A stretch of DNA of 64,000 nucleotides. Source: Clostridiales bacterium. Lineage in GTDB: Bacteria; Bacillota; Clostridia; Saccharofermentanales; Saccharofermentanaceae. The position numbers were made by a program, and so were the translations under genes. Positions 7,963-16,513 of the stretch are shown here, in pieces. The notes below the pieces were generated by a model that saw nothing but the letters and a program-made list of their open reading frames with translations, was not told where the DNA came from and made no database searches. Positions within the stretch are counted from its first letter, which is position 1; every line of letters begins with the position of its first letter. The DNA lies in assembly GCA_017615755.1 (NCBI GenBank), contig JAFZZM010000001.1, positions 62,001 to 126,000 of the forward strand. The letters run 5' to 3'.

Positions 7963-8997
7963 TTGTCACGCAGCAAAGATATTGTTACGAAATCGATGTG
8001 GACGCGCATCCTTGCGTTGTTCATGGTGTTTGCGATAGGGTCCGCTTGTGCTTCATGCAAGAAGTCGAAAGTTCCATCCAAGAAAGATGTCCTGGAAAAG
8101 CTCCGGTCTGAAGCAGGGTCCAAGCAGGGACCTTTCGATTTCACTTATGAAGAACTTCGAAGTGCCTGGGGTGATCCGGATGTGGAACGTGTCATGGAGG
8201 AAACCGGGATTCCTTGCAAAGCTTGGAATTACAACGGTCACTACCTTTACTCCTTTCTTCAGAAAGACGATCCTTCTGTTATTGCCGGTTTCGGCTATTC
8301 CTCAGCTTTACAGTTGATTTTCCTGCTTCAGGATGAAAGAAATGTCTTTTTTGCGGAATTCAACGAAGGCCGTTTATCCGATTGGGATTGTCTCTCTTTC
8401 AGTAATGACCGGTTTGCGTCGGGAGAACTCGACAGTGCTTCTTTCGGAGATTTGTTTTCTATGGAATTTGATGGTACGCTCCTTCAATCCTACCCGGGAA
8501 TGATCTATCTTTTCTTTAGTATTACTCCAGAAGGCCAAGCCGATTCACGACAATTACAACATGCGCAAAATGTTCTGGACAGATTGAAGATCCATCTGGA
8601 TCCTTCGCTTTGTTTTTCAAACATAATCATCGAGCCGAATGCGGATGCCAGACTAAAGATTGAAGATAACAATGATCTTGTCTTTAACATGACTCTGGTA
8701 AACGGGAACCGGAACCGGAAAACCTATGTTTACAGTGAAGACTTCTACTTGGAACGAAAAATCAAGGATGATTGGTACATTGTCGTTCCGCCCGAAGAAG
8801 TACACTTTGAAGAGAAACTCTATGAGCTCCCGCCCGATGGGCAGAAGTCCTTCTCATGCGATGTAAAGTCTATATACGGAACGCTGGAGCCGGGCACATA
8901 TCGCATAGTAAAAGAACTTGTGAATAGTGAGGATATAGACAATTTTGACGATCCTATGGAATTCTACGTAGCTGCTGAGTTCAATGTGGATCAGTAA
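7963..8997 (+). CDS. Lipoprotein, CKKSKVPSKK family, with extra C-terminal Ig-like domain
   Basis: 344 residues using the TTG at 7963, which sits 8 bases after GGAGG; the in-frame TTG at 7945 lies upstream of this site. A hydrophobic signal segment (ILALFMVFAIGS) ends at ACASC, followed by KKSKVPSKK, so export as a lipoprotein is likely. Residues about 40-215 are clearly homologous to the lipoprotein at 42343-42984 (shared YEELxSxWGDPDVERV, RFASGEL, ASFGDLFSMEF, PEGQ/PDGQ). The C-terminal ~120 residues are extra and resemble a bacterial Ig-like domain (MTLVNGNRNRKTYVYSEDF, LEPGTYRIVKEL). The role is unknown, perhaps a surface sensor. Confidence 0.75.
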   Translation: MSRSKDIVTKSMWTRILALFMVFAIGSACASCKKSKVPSKKDVLEKLRSEAGSKQGPFDFTYEELRSAWGDPDVERVMEETGIPCKAWNYNGHYLYSFLQKDDPSVIAGFGYSSALQLIFLLQDERNVFFAEFNEGRLSDWDCLSFSNDRFASGELDSASFGDLFSMEFDGTLLQSYPGMIYLFFSITPEGQADSRQLQHAQNVLDRLKIHLDPSLCFSNIIIEPNADARLKIEDNNDLVFNMTLVNGNRNRKTYVYSEDFYLERKIKDDWYIVVPPEEVHFEEKLYELPPDGQKSFSCDVKSIYGTLEPGTYRIVKELVNSEDIDNFDDPMEFYVAAEFNVDQ

Positions 8998-9134
8998 ACA
9001 CGTTTTCCGAAATAACCCATTTCCCACACCAATAGTAGAAAATAGAACATCCCGTTAGTAATGCAAGTGAGTTTTCAAACAAGTGCTTTTCCAGTAATAT
9101 AAAAACAGAAAGCATCGGAAGGAGCATCACGGAT

Positions 9135-10217
9135 ATGGAACTCAAACTTGCTGAAAACATTAGGAGATTGCGGAAAGAAAAATCCATGACACAGGAGGCG
9201 CTTGCTGAAGCGCTCGGTGTGACCTCCGGCGCAGTGTATAAGTGGGAAGCCGAGCTGTCGACTCCGGAGCTCTCGATGCTCGTTAAGCTGGCAGAGCTTT
9301 TCGATACGTCTGTGGACACGCTTCTCGGATATGAAGCTTCCGACAACAGACGACAGGTGATCATTGACCGGATCTACAGTTATTCGGCAAAGAAAGATGT
9401 GAGAGCCATCGAGGAGGCGGAGCTGGCTCTCGCGAAATACCCGAATGATTACTGGGTGATCATGGCAGCGGCGAACACTTACTCGAACTTCGGACTGGAA
9501 GGTATCAATGGAAAAAGCCGGGACAAGGCCATGATCAAAAAAGCAATCGCACTGTGTGAGAAAGCATCGCGAATCGTCCCGCATGATGTCGACCCGAAAT
9601 ACGGGAAACTCTCCGTACTTGGAAATATCGCCACCCTGTACTACTTTATCGATGAAAAAGAGAAGGCTCTCGACATGCTGAAAGAACATAACGAGGCAGG
9701 TGTTTTTGATACGCGGATCGTGACGATGATGTCCATGCGAGGTGACACAAGTGAAGATTGTTTCATGAAGATCACCGGCAGTTTCTGGGACGCAAACAGC
9801 AACTTGATCAATACAACATTTGCCCTTCTTCTTTTCTACAAAAACCGCGGAGAAATGGATCGCATCAAGACGCTCGCCCATTGGGGGATCGATTATGTCA
9901 GAGGCATCCGGAAGAATGATGACCCTTGCTTTCTCGACAAACTGAACGTTGCTTTTTTCACGGCAGAAAGCTATGCATGCCTTAAGAGCGGGGATCCGGA
10001 TAAGGCAGAAACGCTTCTTCGGGATGCCCGAAAACTCGCGGACCGTTTTGATCAGGCACCGAACTACAGCATCGACATCCTCAAAATATTCGACAATAAA
10101 CGCGATGGAGCTTTAATCGATCTTCTCGGCAAAACGGCCCACGAGGTCATAGAGAATCTGATTGGCATGATCGGCGATAAGAAATTCACTTCGATGTGGA
10201 AAGAACTGAAAAAGTAA
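9135..10217 (+). CDS. XRE family regulator with TPR-like C-terminal domain
   Basis: 360 residues. The N-terminal ~65 residues are a Cro/C1 helix-turn-helix: LAENIRRLRKEKSMTQEALA, VTSGAVYKWEAELSTPELSM, and a last helix in AELFDTSVDTLLGYE. The remaining ~290 residues are all helical with TPR-like pairs (IEEAELALAKYPNDYWVIMAA, KAIALCEKASRIVP, EKALDMLKEHNEAG, KAETLLRDARKLADRF). This is the pattern of peptide- or protein-sensing regulators such as the Rgg/PlcR type, although the effector is unknown. An AGGAG site precedes ATG by about 10 bases. The gene is monocistronic, ending at the hairpin 10226-10248. Confidence 0.87.
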   Translation: MELKLAENIRRLRKEKSMTQEALAEALGVTSGAVYKWEAELSTPELSMLVKLAELFDTSVDTLLGYEASDNRRQVIIDRIYSYSAKKDVRAIEEAELALAKYPNDYWVIMAAANTYSNFGLEGINGKSRDKAMIKKAIALCEKASRIVPHDVDPKYGKLSVLGNIATLYYFIDEKEKALDMLKEHNEAGVFDTRIVTMMSMRGDTSEDCFMKITGSFWDANSNLINTTFALLLFYKNRGEMDRIKTLAHWGIDYVRGIRKNDDPCFLDKLNVAFFTAESYACLKSGDPDKAETLLRDARKLADRFDQAPNYSIDILKIFDNKRDGALIDLLGKTAHEVIENLIGMIGDKKFTSMWKELKK

Positions 10218-10225
10218 ACGAAAAC

Positions 10226-10248
10226 GGGCCCGGTGAGAATCCGGGCCC
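10226..10248. terminator. Bidirectional terminator
   Basis: A perfect 8-bp stem GGGCCCGG (10226-10233) / CCGGGCCC (10241-10248) has a 7-base loop. It is followed by TTATATTT on the forward strand and TTTTCGTTT on the reverse, so it serves both the XRE gene and the convergent lipoprotein gene. Confidence 0.88.
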
Positions 10249-10274
10249 TTATATTTCTGATCATGTTTATAAGA

Positions 10275-11543
10275 TTAGCGTTCCATGAGCCCCGTATTTG
10301 CAATATACTCAAAGAGATCATCTTCAGAATCGATCTTCTCGTAGACAGATGGAACCTCTTTCCATGATATCACATAGTACGTCGCATCTTCTTTTGTCAT
10401 CACCGCTTCGATGAGTCCATGCTGATCTTCTTTTTTCAACTGAATATCTCCGACATCCTTCCATGGATCCAAAGCGCCCCACACACTTTCTCCTTCTGCA
10501 TTGCTTCCGAAGTATATTTCAGCTTGCCAATTATTCATGAAATAATATCCATTATCGATCATGAGCTTTTTCTTATTTGCCTCGTAAAGCACGTTGAAGT
10601 TCTTGATGTGCATCTTTCCCGGAAGTTCCGTATTGACGATCTTGTCACACAAATACGGTTCTTTTCCATCGTCTTCACTTAAGTGAGAGAACAGTGCTTT
10701 CGCGTATTTTTCGAACTCTGCGCGGCCATTTTCAGACAAGTGTTCCTCACCATTCTCACTTGCACCGAAACAATATGCAAAGTATACACGGTTGCCGATG
10801 CATTTGGCAGCAATATATACGTGATAGTATTTCTGCATATCGTCACGCGCGACCTTATTGATCTGCGAAGCAAATAAGAAATCCTCTGTCTCTGAATAGA
10901 TTTTGGAGGAAGAGAACTGAACATACTCATAAAGATCAAACATCGTCGGATGGCCGATCAGTTTGCTGTTCAATGCATCCTTGAATTCTTTCAAAGTTTT
11001 ATACTCCGAATCCCAAAGATAGATCGAGTCGACTTCACCGAAACGGGAAGTGTTATCTATCGCATCAACTAACTCGAATGAAGCACGGATACTGTACAAA
11101 TTCTGTTCTGAGTCTACTAAGCGGAAATTACACGACGGCATAAATTCATCTGCCGCAGTATAGATCAACGTGGAATCATAAAGCCGGATCGCGTATTTCT
11201 CCAGAGCTTCACTCAAAGTGTAAGCGCTCTTCAGCTCTCTGGTGCCGTCAAGATAGCGTCCTTTCAAAGTCGGATTAGCAACTTTTTCCGGGATCGTAGG
11301 ATTAAACGAATCGTCGGTACTGTCCGTAATATATGGTCCTGCCAGCTTGATCTTCCCTGTCGGAATCTGGCAGATCTTATCATCTCCGCTTTCCTCGTTA
11401 CCTGCCTTCGCACCGGCAATCGTACTCTGCCCGCCATTCTCTGTCTTATTGGACTTCGTCGAAGAGCAGGCGGTCATGCCCATGCAAATAGATATCGAAA
11501 GAACAGAAAGCAGGATAGTTTCTTTGGAAAAACGGTTTTTCAT
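10275..11543 (-). CDS. Lipoprotein of unknown function (422 aa)
   Basis: The start at 11543 is chosen because GGAGGG lies 6-7 bases before this ATG; an ATG two codons upstream touches the site. A signal segment (ILLSVLSISICMGMTAC) carries the lipobox MTAC with lipidation Cys, followed by a Ser/Lys/Asn-rich tether. The body is a mixed alpha/beta domain with motifs TLSEALEKYAIRLYDSTLIY, FFAYCFGA-like VYFAYCFGASENGEEH and WGALDPWKDVGD. I do not recognise the family. It is monocistronic, ending at the shared terminator 10226-10248. Confidence 0.7.
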   Translation of the reverse strand: MKNRFSKETILLSVLSISICMGMTACSSTKSNKTENGGQSTIAGAKAGNEESGDDKICQIPTGKIKLAGPYITDSTDDSFNPTIPEKVANPTLKGRYLDGTRELKSAYTLSEALEKYAIRLYDSTLIYTAADEFMPSCNFRLVDSEQNLYSIRASFELVDAIDNTSRFGEVDSIYLWDSEYKTLKEFKDALNSKLIGHPTMFDLYEYVQFSSSKIYSETEDFLFASQINKVARDDMQKYYHVYIAAKCIGNRVYFAYCFGASENGEEHLSENGRAEFEKYAKALFSHLSEDDGKEPYLCDKIVNTELPGKMHIKNFNVLYEANKKKLMIDNGYYFMNNWQAEIYFGSNAEGESVWGALDPWKDVGDIQLKKEDQHGLIEAVMTKEDATYYVISWKEVPSVYEKIDSEDDLFEYIANTGLMER

Positions 11544-11652
11544 AATCATCCCTCCTTTGGTTTATTCTTGTAAACCTCTTGGTTTTAGTTTACTCGGATA
11601 AACCACGGATGTCAATATGATACTGAAAACTCGAAAATATAGATGCGGCCCT

Positions 11653-12357
11653 TTATCGTCCGACAAACTGCGGAGCATCAAAAACAAATCCGTTATCGAG
11701 CAGATGGTCCAGCAATATCCGATAATACTGTGGTACCATCTCTTCGGTCTCATCGTGTGCATGAATGATGATCAGATGGCTTCCGTTCTTATCGGAAAGA
11801 AGAGATAACCCGATTTCCGGATTCACCTCGCTCGCTCTCTTCAGGGCATCCTCGATCGTCACACCGCTGCCCGGACGGATCGAGTATTCCTCGAAATCAA
11901 ATGTCCAGAAAGTATCGATGTCCTTATCCAGACCCATTTCTTTCCAGATAGCATAAGGGATCTGGTCGTCTTTGACCTTATCGAATCCATGTGAGCGGAA
12001 ATACTCCTGAAGCGCTTCTTTATTCGCGCCTCCCTTATCCCCATACGGGAAACGGAACGGACGGTACACTCTCGGAACACCTGCATCCTGATAGAGCTTA
12101 TCCAGAATGGCCTCATTCTTTTCGATCTCCTCGATTGCTTCTTCCAAAGAAAGCTGAGAAAAGAACGGATGGGAGTAACTGTGGTTACCGACGATGATTC
12201 CGTTTTTCACAGCATACAGCGCGTTCTCATAGTTCTCTTCCACTCTCTTTCCCCAGGCAAACATGATCGCGGGGATCTTCTTCTCGAGCAGATAATCTAC
12301 GATCGCCCGTGTATTCTTCGAAGCAATATCATCTATAGTCAGGACAGCATGTATCAT
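11653..12357 (-). CDS. Polysaccharide deacetylase (NodB) family protein
   Basis: 234 residues, a bare NodB domain without signal peptide. Motif 1 is TIDD at residues 7-10 (usually TFDD; the catalytic and metal-binding Asp pair is kept). Motif 2 is HSYSH at 59-63, the metal-binding H-x3-H. Motif 3 is RFPYG at 102-106. A late LIIIHAHDE supplies the His of the last motif. Members remove acetyl groups from chitin-, peptidoglycan- or xylan-type sugars. With no export signal, a cytoplasmic oligosaccharide substrate is more likely than the cell wall. GGAGGT lies 8 bases before ATG. It is isolated from the upstream LRR gene by two terminators. Confidence 0.85.
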   Translation of the reverse strand: MIHAVLTIDDIASKNTRAIVDYLLEKKIPAIMFAWGKRVEENYENALYAVKNGIIVGNHSYSHPFFSQLSLEEAIEEIEKNEAILDKLYQDAGVPRVYRPFRFPYGDKGGANKEALQEYFRSHGFDKVKDDQIPYAIWKEMGLDKDIDTFWTFDFEEYSIRPGSGVTIEDALKRASEVNPEIGLSLLSDKNGSHLIIIHAHDETEEMVPQYYRILLDHLLDNGFVFDAPQFVGR

Positions 12358-12411
12358 ATAAGTCTACCTCCATTTCGTATTTCATTGTACCACGCCCGGG
12401 CCTGCCTCTGC

Positions 12412-12447
12412 AGAAAAAAGGAGAGCCGCCGTCTCCGGCCACTCTCC
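12412..12447 (-). terminator. Terminator upstream of the deacetylase gene
   Basis: GGAGAG (12420-12425) pairs with CTCTCC (12442-12447), with an inner GCCG/CGGC. On the reverse strand the stem is followed by TTTTTTCTG. It is the second of two tandem terminators after the LRR/DUF4214 gene. Confidence 0.8.
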
Positions 12448-12486
12448 ATCATTATCCGATTCCCCCCATCAAAGTCCATACATATC

Positions 12487-12612
12487 CAAGCCCGCTTGGT
12501 CTTCTTTTATAGATCCATGAAAAAGACGTCAAGTCCGGAGCCGCTTTCGCGGTGCCTCCGGCAAACTTGACGTCTTTAATTTGGTTCTGAATGATTGATT
12601 CAAGCGGGCTTG
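12487..12612. repeat. Nested inverted repeat enclosing a terminator
   Basis: Outer arms CAAGCCCGCTTG (12487-12498) and CAAGCGGGCTTG (12601-12612) are exact reverse complements 102 bases apart. They enclose the long terminator hairpin at 12522-12577. The outer right arm ends 12 bases beyond the stop of the LRR gene. Such arm-in-arm organisation is more elaborate than a normal terminator. Confidence 0.6.
12517..12577 (-). terminator. Strong terminator of the LRR/DUF4214 gene
   Basis: AAAGACGTCAAGT (12522-12534) pairs with ACTTGACGTCTTT (12565-12577), extended inside by CCGGAG/CTCCGG and CCGC/GCGG stems. On the reverse strand the stem ends in TTTTT. It is much longer than typical intrinsic terminators. 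Confidence 0.85.
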
Positions 12613-12623
12613 AAAAACCGTGC

Positions 12624-15455
12624 TTAGATCGTGCCGCGATCGATACCATACTTCTTACAGATATTCGTGAACTCTTCACTCTGTCCGAAGAAGGCCAGGA
12701 CGCTCTCTCTTGTCTGAGAACCCTTAGCGATCTCGCCGGTCCAGTAAGTAACTTCACCTGCCTGCGGTTCTCTATCCATGAATGTCTTATAGAGTCTTGT
12801 TACATACTCATCGTCCTTCAGTTTAAGGTTTACGAATTCCGGCGTTGTGAAGAATTCCTTCGCTGCACTGCAACCAGTCTGTTCGAGGTTTGTCAGTGCC
12901 AAAGACCAGTACTTCAGACCGCCTTCTTCGGCTGCTCTTCCGAGGCAGCATGTGTACAGTCTTGTCGCAAATGCGATCGCGTTCTTCGATGCGATCTCAG
13001 CCTTCGCTGTCGGTGCACCGGACTTGACTCCGTATGTTGCGCAAACATTGCACCATTCCTTCGAATCGATAAAGCCCATGATGACCTGATCTCTTGTCAT
13101 CGTCTTATTCTTCAACTGACCTACCCAAAATGCCTTACCGTCTGCTTCGGATGCACGGTCGAAGAATGTCTTATACAGTGTCTCGACGAAATCCTCATCG
13201 CCCAGGCCTCTGTTTTTGAATTCCGGCGCTTCGATCAGGAAGAAATATGCACAGTCACCACCTGTACGGTTACCATCCTCGATCTCCTTGACCCAGAAAG
13301 CCTTTCCTTCCGGTTCAGAAGCACGGTTCAAAGCGATGGTGTAGAGACGCTCTACAAAGTCAGCGATAGACGGTTCCTTGTCCGGATCTCCAGGTGCAGG
13401 TGTGGTACCGGCACCCTGTTCTGCAACAAAGAGAGTTACAAGGATATCATTTGAACTGAAAATATTTGCTCCTGCTTCAGGATCCGTAAGAACAACCTTA
13501 CCTGCTTTCTCAGGGTCACTGTTGTCTGCCCAGACGATATTGAATGTGATCGCGTGGTTAAATCCGCCTTCACGAAGCTTATCCTCCACTTCCTTCTTAG
13601 CTGCTTCATACTGCATGCCTACTACGTCCGGCATTTTTACGATTGTGACCGGAGGTGTCGGCTGGCCCGGTGCTGTCGTCGGCTGGCCCGGTGCCGTTGT
13701 CGGCTGGCCCGGTGCCGTTGTCGGCTGTCCCGGTGCCGTTGTCGGCTGTCCCGGCTTCGGTGTTGCACCATCGTTGCCACCGACTCTATCGGAATAAGAG
13801 GCACCCTCATCAAGATCGAAGACCTCATCGACACCCTTCTTCATTTCATCTACCGTCAGTCTTCCACGAGGATAGCAGTGATTATCATCTTTCGGGATCG
13901 GAACGACTCTCCACTGGACTGCCCATGTAAAAGCACCCCAGCAATAAAAATCGATATCGAAGAAATCTTCGAACCAGTCCGTTCTGCCGTAGTCAAAAGC
14001 TGTACCGAAGCCCAGCTTATCGGCATATCTGTGCGTCATGAGTCCGAAATCCTGTCTGGTGATCAACTGATCCGGGCAGAAAGTATCGGAGCTGATGTTC
14101 GGGAAACCGAAGCAGATCTTATTGTCTTCGCCCCACTTCACGGCTTTTGCATAAGGAGCATTCGGATCCACATCCGTAAATCTGGAAGTACCTGTTACTT
14201 CCGGGCTTCCTGCCTTCTCATACATAAACTGCATAGTCTGCGCTCTTGTGGCAAACTGTTCCGAATCAGAATGGTAATCGTTGGAATCCAGAACGCTGTC
14301 CGGTACATCATTCGTTCCGTTGTATTTGCCGATGATCTTAGCACGGTCGTCAAAGACAACGATATGCTGGAGATCGTCGAACGGATCACCGCTTCCGCCG
14401 TAATCGATCGTCTTCGAATATACATAGCCGAGATTCTCTGTCTCATGCACATATACGCCTTCATTGTAAGCTTTGCAAAGACGGCTGTTCTTGCTGATGT
14501 CGATCACGTCGATACTTGTCATACCGAAAGCATAAAGGTGGAACATTCTCGGATTGTGGGAAAGATCCAGACCCTGCAGGTACTGATCACATTCCACGTT
14601 AAGGAACGCCAGCTTGGGATTGTGGGAAAGATCCAGTTTCTTCAATCCGTTGTTATAGCTGGCAACAAGTTCCGTCAGTTCCGGATTATGGCTGACGTCA
14701 AGCTGCGTCACTTTTGTCTTGGCGCAGTTATAGTACTCAAGTCCGGAAAGATTGCTGATATCCACGTTTCCAAGATTCGGATTGTCCCAGATATCGAGTC
14801 TCTTAAGCAAAGTATTCTTGGAAACATCGATAGTCTTCAGCTTATTCTTGAATGCCGCCAACTCGCAAAGAAGCGGGTTGTTGGAGAGATCCAGTGTTTC
14901 GAGTCCGCAACTGCTGCAAAACAGGTTCTCAAGCTGAGGGTTCTGTGACAGGTCGAGTGTTTTCAACTCAGGATTGGCATTACACTCGAGATAGGCAAGC
15001 TTAGGATTGTTTCTGACGTTCAATTCTTTCAGATCGCAATTAAAGCAGTACACCCATTCAAGATTCGGACAATCCGAGAAATCCAACGACTCGAATTTGT
15101 TAAAAGAACACCAGATGCCGTGGAGATCCGGATTACCGGAAAGATCGAATTCAGTGATGTTGTTACCCTTGCACCAGAGTCCTTTGAGATAAGGGAAATG
15201 TTCGATTCCCTTCACGGAATAGATGTTCATGTTTTCACAGTGAACATTCCAGATCAAGAAGATCTCGTTATCGCTAAGATAACCATTCTTGTCCGTGTCA
15301 AAAGCCTGCGCAATGTAAGCCCTGAAATTCGGATCCGGGAAATTGGCCTCATTGATAGGCAATTGCCCGGCTGCATCGACGTGCATGCCGCCAAAAGACG
15401 GCAAGACGACAGCCGCACCTACCAGCGCGGCAAAAAACCGAGATAACCTCTTCAT
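12624..15455 (-). CDS. Secreted LRR / SLH / PASTA / DUF4214 surface protein
   Basis: 943 residues; AAGGAAGGGT site before ATG. Domains in order: signal peptide (1-29, ending VDAAG); an EF-hand-like loop DTDKNGYLSDNE near 53-64; about a dozen leucine-rich repeats (75-340, recurring LDLSHNPKL/LDVSHNPEL); S-layer-homology-like repeats (395-550; SRFTDVDPNAPYAKAVKWGE); a TAPGQPT linker (565-600) encoded by 21-bp DNA repeats; a PASTA-like domain (604-680; MPDVVGMQYEAAKKEVED); and four DUF4214-type repeats (695-943) with the pattern [FY]V..LY...[FL].R.....G..[YF]W. SLH and PASTA suggest cell-wall attachment, LRRs partner binding. The DUF4214 end is shared with two other genes in this window. Confidence 0.88.
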   Translation of the reverse strand: MKRLSRFFAALVGAAVVLPSFGGMHVDAAGQLPINEANFPDPNFRAYIAQAFDTDKNGYLSDNEIFLIWNVHCENMNIYSVKGIEHFPYLKGLWCKGNNITEFDLSGNPDLHGIWCSFNKFESLDFSDCPNLEWVYCFNCDLKELNVRNNPKLAYLECNANPELKTLDLSQNPQLENLFCSSCGLETLDLSNNPLLCELAAFKNKLKTIDVSKNTLLKRLDIWDNPNLGNVDISNLSGLEYYNCAKTKVTQLDVSHNPELTELVASYNNGLKKLDLSHNPKLAFLNVECDQYLQGLDLSHNPRMFHLYAFGMTSIDVIDISKNSRLCKAYNEGVYVHETENLGYVYSKTIDYGGSGDPFDDLQHIVVFDDRAKIIGKYNGTNDVPDSVLDSNDYHSDSEQFATRAQTMQFMYEKAGSPEVTGTSRFTDVDPNAPYAKAVKWGEDNKICFGFPNISSDTFCPDQLITRQDFGLMTHRYADKLGFGTAFDYGRTDWFEDFFDIDFYCWGAFTWAVQWRVVPIPKDDNHCYPRGRLTVDEMKKGVDEVFDLDEGASYSDRVGGNDGATPKPGQPTTAPGQPTTAPGQPTTAPGQPTTAPGQPTPPVTIVKMPDVVGMQYEAAKKEVEDKLREGGFNHAITFNIVWADNSDPEKAGKVVLTDPEAGANIFSSNDILVTLFVAEQGAGTTPAPGDPDKEPSIADFVERLYTIALNRASEPEGKAFWVKEIEDGNRTGGDCAYFFLIEAPEFKNRGLGDEDFVETLYKTFFDRASEADGKAFWVGQLKNKTMTRDQVIMGFIDSKEWCNVCATYGVKSGAPTAKAEIASKNAIAFATRLYTCCLGRAAEEGGLKYWSLALTNLEQTGCSAAKEFFTTPEFVNLKLKDDEYVTRLYKTFMDREPQAGEVTYWTGEIAKGSQTRESVLAFFGQSEEFTNICKKYGIDRGTI
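13657..13761 (-). repeat. 21-bp tandem repeat encoding the TAPGQPT linker
   Basis: Five head-to-tail copies of a 21-bp unit (starts 13657, 13678, 13699, 13720, 13741) encode the seven-residue TAPGQPT linker. Two sequence variants alternate by one base (ggctggccc or ggctgtccc). Copy number could change by slipped-strand or recombination events without breaking the frame. Confidence 0.85.
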
Positions 15456-15528
15456 TTTTCTTACCCTTCCTTATAAAAGCAAATTGTGAAATGCCCGCAC
15501 ATCAGCCAACTATGCAAACATCAAACGC

Positions 15529-15556
15529 ATTTTAACATCATTTCCGACTTAATCAA
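15529..15556 (-). promoter_or_regulatory. Predicted promoter of the LRR/DUF4214 gene
   Basis: On the reverse strand TTGATT (15551-15556) and TAAAAT (15529-15534) are 16 bases apart, about 75 bases upstream of the ATG. It is a reasonable sigma-A match in an AT-rich gap. Confidence 0.5.
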
Positions 15557-15641
15557 ATCAATTTGTAAATCTTCATGTCGATATTATGTCTATATAAATA
15601 TAGAAAACGGGCAAGATCACGGCTTTTCTGCCGCCTGCGCG

Positions 15642-16388
15642 TCAAAGTTTTCCGTTGTTATGGTCCCTGTACTTCTTCGGTGTCATGCCGCAGTTCGTCT
15701 TGAATGCATTGGAAAAAGCACTCTGGGACGAATATCCCAAGGACATGGCGATCTCCAGGATGCTGTATTCCGAGTGGCTCAGCATGTTCTTCGCAGTCTG
15801 GAGTTTCGCCTCGGCGATAAACTCACTGACTCTCTTTCCTGTCTCGTTCATGAAGATCCTCGAGAAATATACGGGATTGAGATCTTCCAGCGCGGCCAGC
15901 TCGGCGACCGTCAGGGGCTTATTGAGGTTGTTGTAGATATAATCGATCGTTCTTCTAATGTGGAAGTTGATGACGTTGGATTTTTTCAGATCACGCATAC
16001 GTGTCGCGTAGTCGATCTGCATGGTAGCAATAAGATCCATCACTTCCTCGACACTCTTCGCCTCATCCGCTGCGTTGATATAGATATCACTTAGCGTATA
16101 GGCCGTATTCATATCCATACCGCCATCGATACAAAGTCTGCTGATCACTGCAGCTGAGGAAACCAGATGATATATGCTGTTACGAAGAGGATCCTGGGAA
16201 AGCGTACCACGACCGTCTTTTCCGTTCAGATAGTTAGGACGGACCAGTTCGAAGCGTTCCTTTACCGCTTCCACATCACCGTTCCTGATCCTGTTATATT
16301 GCCGGAACTCGGCGAAATAATCCGCGCGGATAAATTTCTCTTCTCTTTGCAGGAATAGCCTGTAGTCCAATATTTTGTCAGTCTGCAC
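15642..16388 (-). CDS. AraC family transcriptional regulator
   Basis: 248 residues from a GTG start that sits 7 bases after GGGGGGAG, a strong ribosome-binding site. The N-terminal ~140 residues form a helical sensor region (YDFxR-like REEKFIRADYFAEF, RNGDVEAVKERFE, DPLRNSIYHLVSSAAVISRL) like that of two-domain AraC regulators in Clostridia. The C-terminal ~100 residues are the DNA-binding domain: LTVAELAALEDLNPVYFSRIF and YSILEIAMSLGYSSQSAFSN, with the closing GMTPKKYRDH. The neighbouring gene is the LRR surface protein on the same strand (186-base gap), but a regulatory link is only a guess. Confidence 0.88.
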   Translation of the reverse strand: MQTDKILDYRLFLQREEKFIRADYFAEFRQYNRIRNGDVEAVKERFELVRPNYLNGKDGRGTLSQDPLRNSIYHLVSSAAVISRLCIDGGMDMNTAYTLSDIYINAADEAKSVEEVMDLIATMQIDYATRMRDLKKSNVINFHIRRTIDYIYNNLNKPLTVAELAALEDLNPVYFSRIFMNETGKRVSEFIAEAKLQTAKNMLSHSEYSILEIAMSLGYSSQSAFSNAFKTNCGMTPKKYRDHNNGKL

Positions 16389-16454
16389 TAGATGTCTCCC
16401 CCCGGGCCAATCAACTCATAAAAATATTATACCATGCTCGGCTTTCAGGCAATA

Positions 16455-16483
16455 TTGCTCCTGCCGGCTTTTCTCGTTACAAT
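16455..16483 (+). promoter_or_regulatory. Predicted promoter of the EEP phosphatase gene
   Basis: TTGCTC (16455-16460), a 17-base spacer and TACAAT (16478-16483), 30 bases before the ATG. The spacing is ideal for sigma-A. Confidence 0.55.
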
Positions 16484-16513
16484 GGAGAAAACACCAAACA
16501 CGGAGGAACTTTC

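Noticed and set aside
12624..15455. Dockerin-type cellulosome subunit from the EF-hand-like loop
   Set aside because: Only one DxDxNG-type loop is seen, at the N-terminus before LRRs, and no cohesin or paired dockerin repeats are present.
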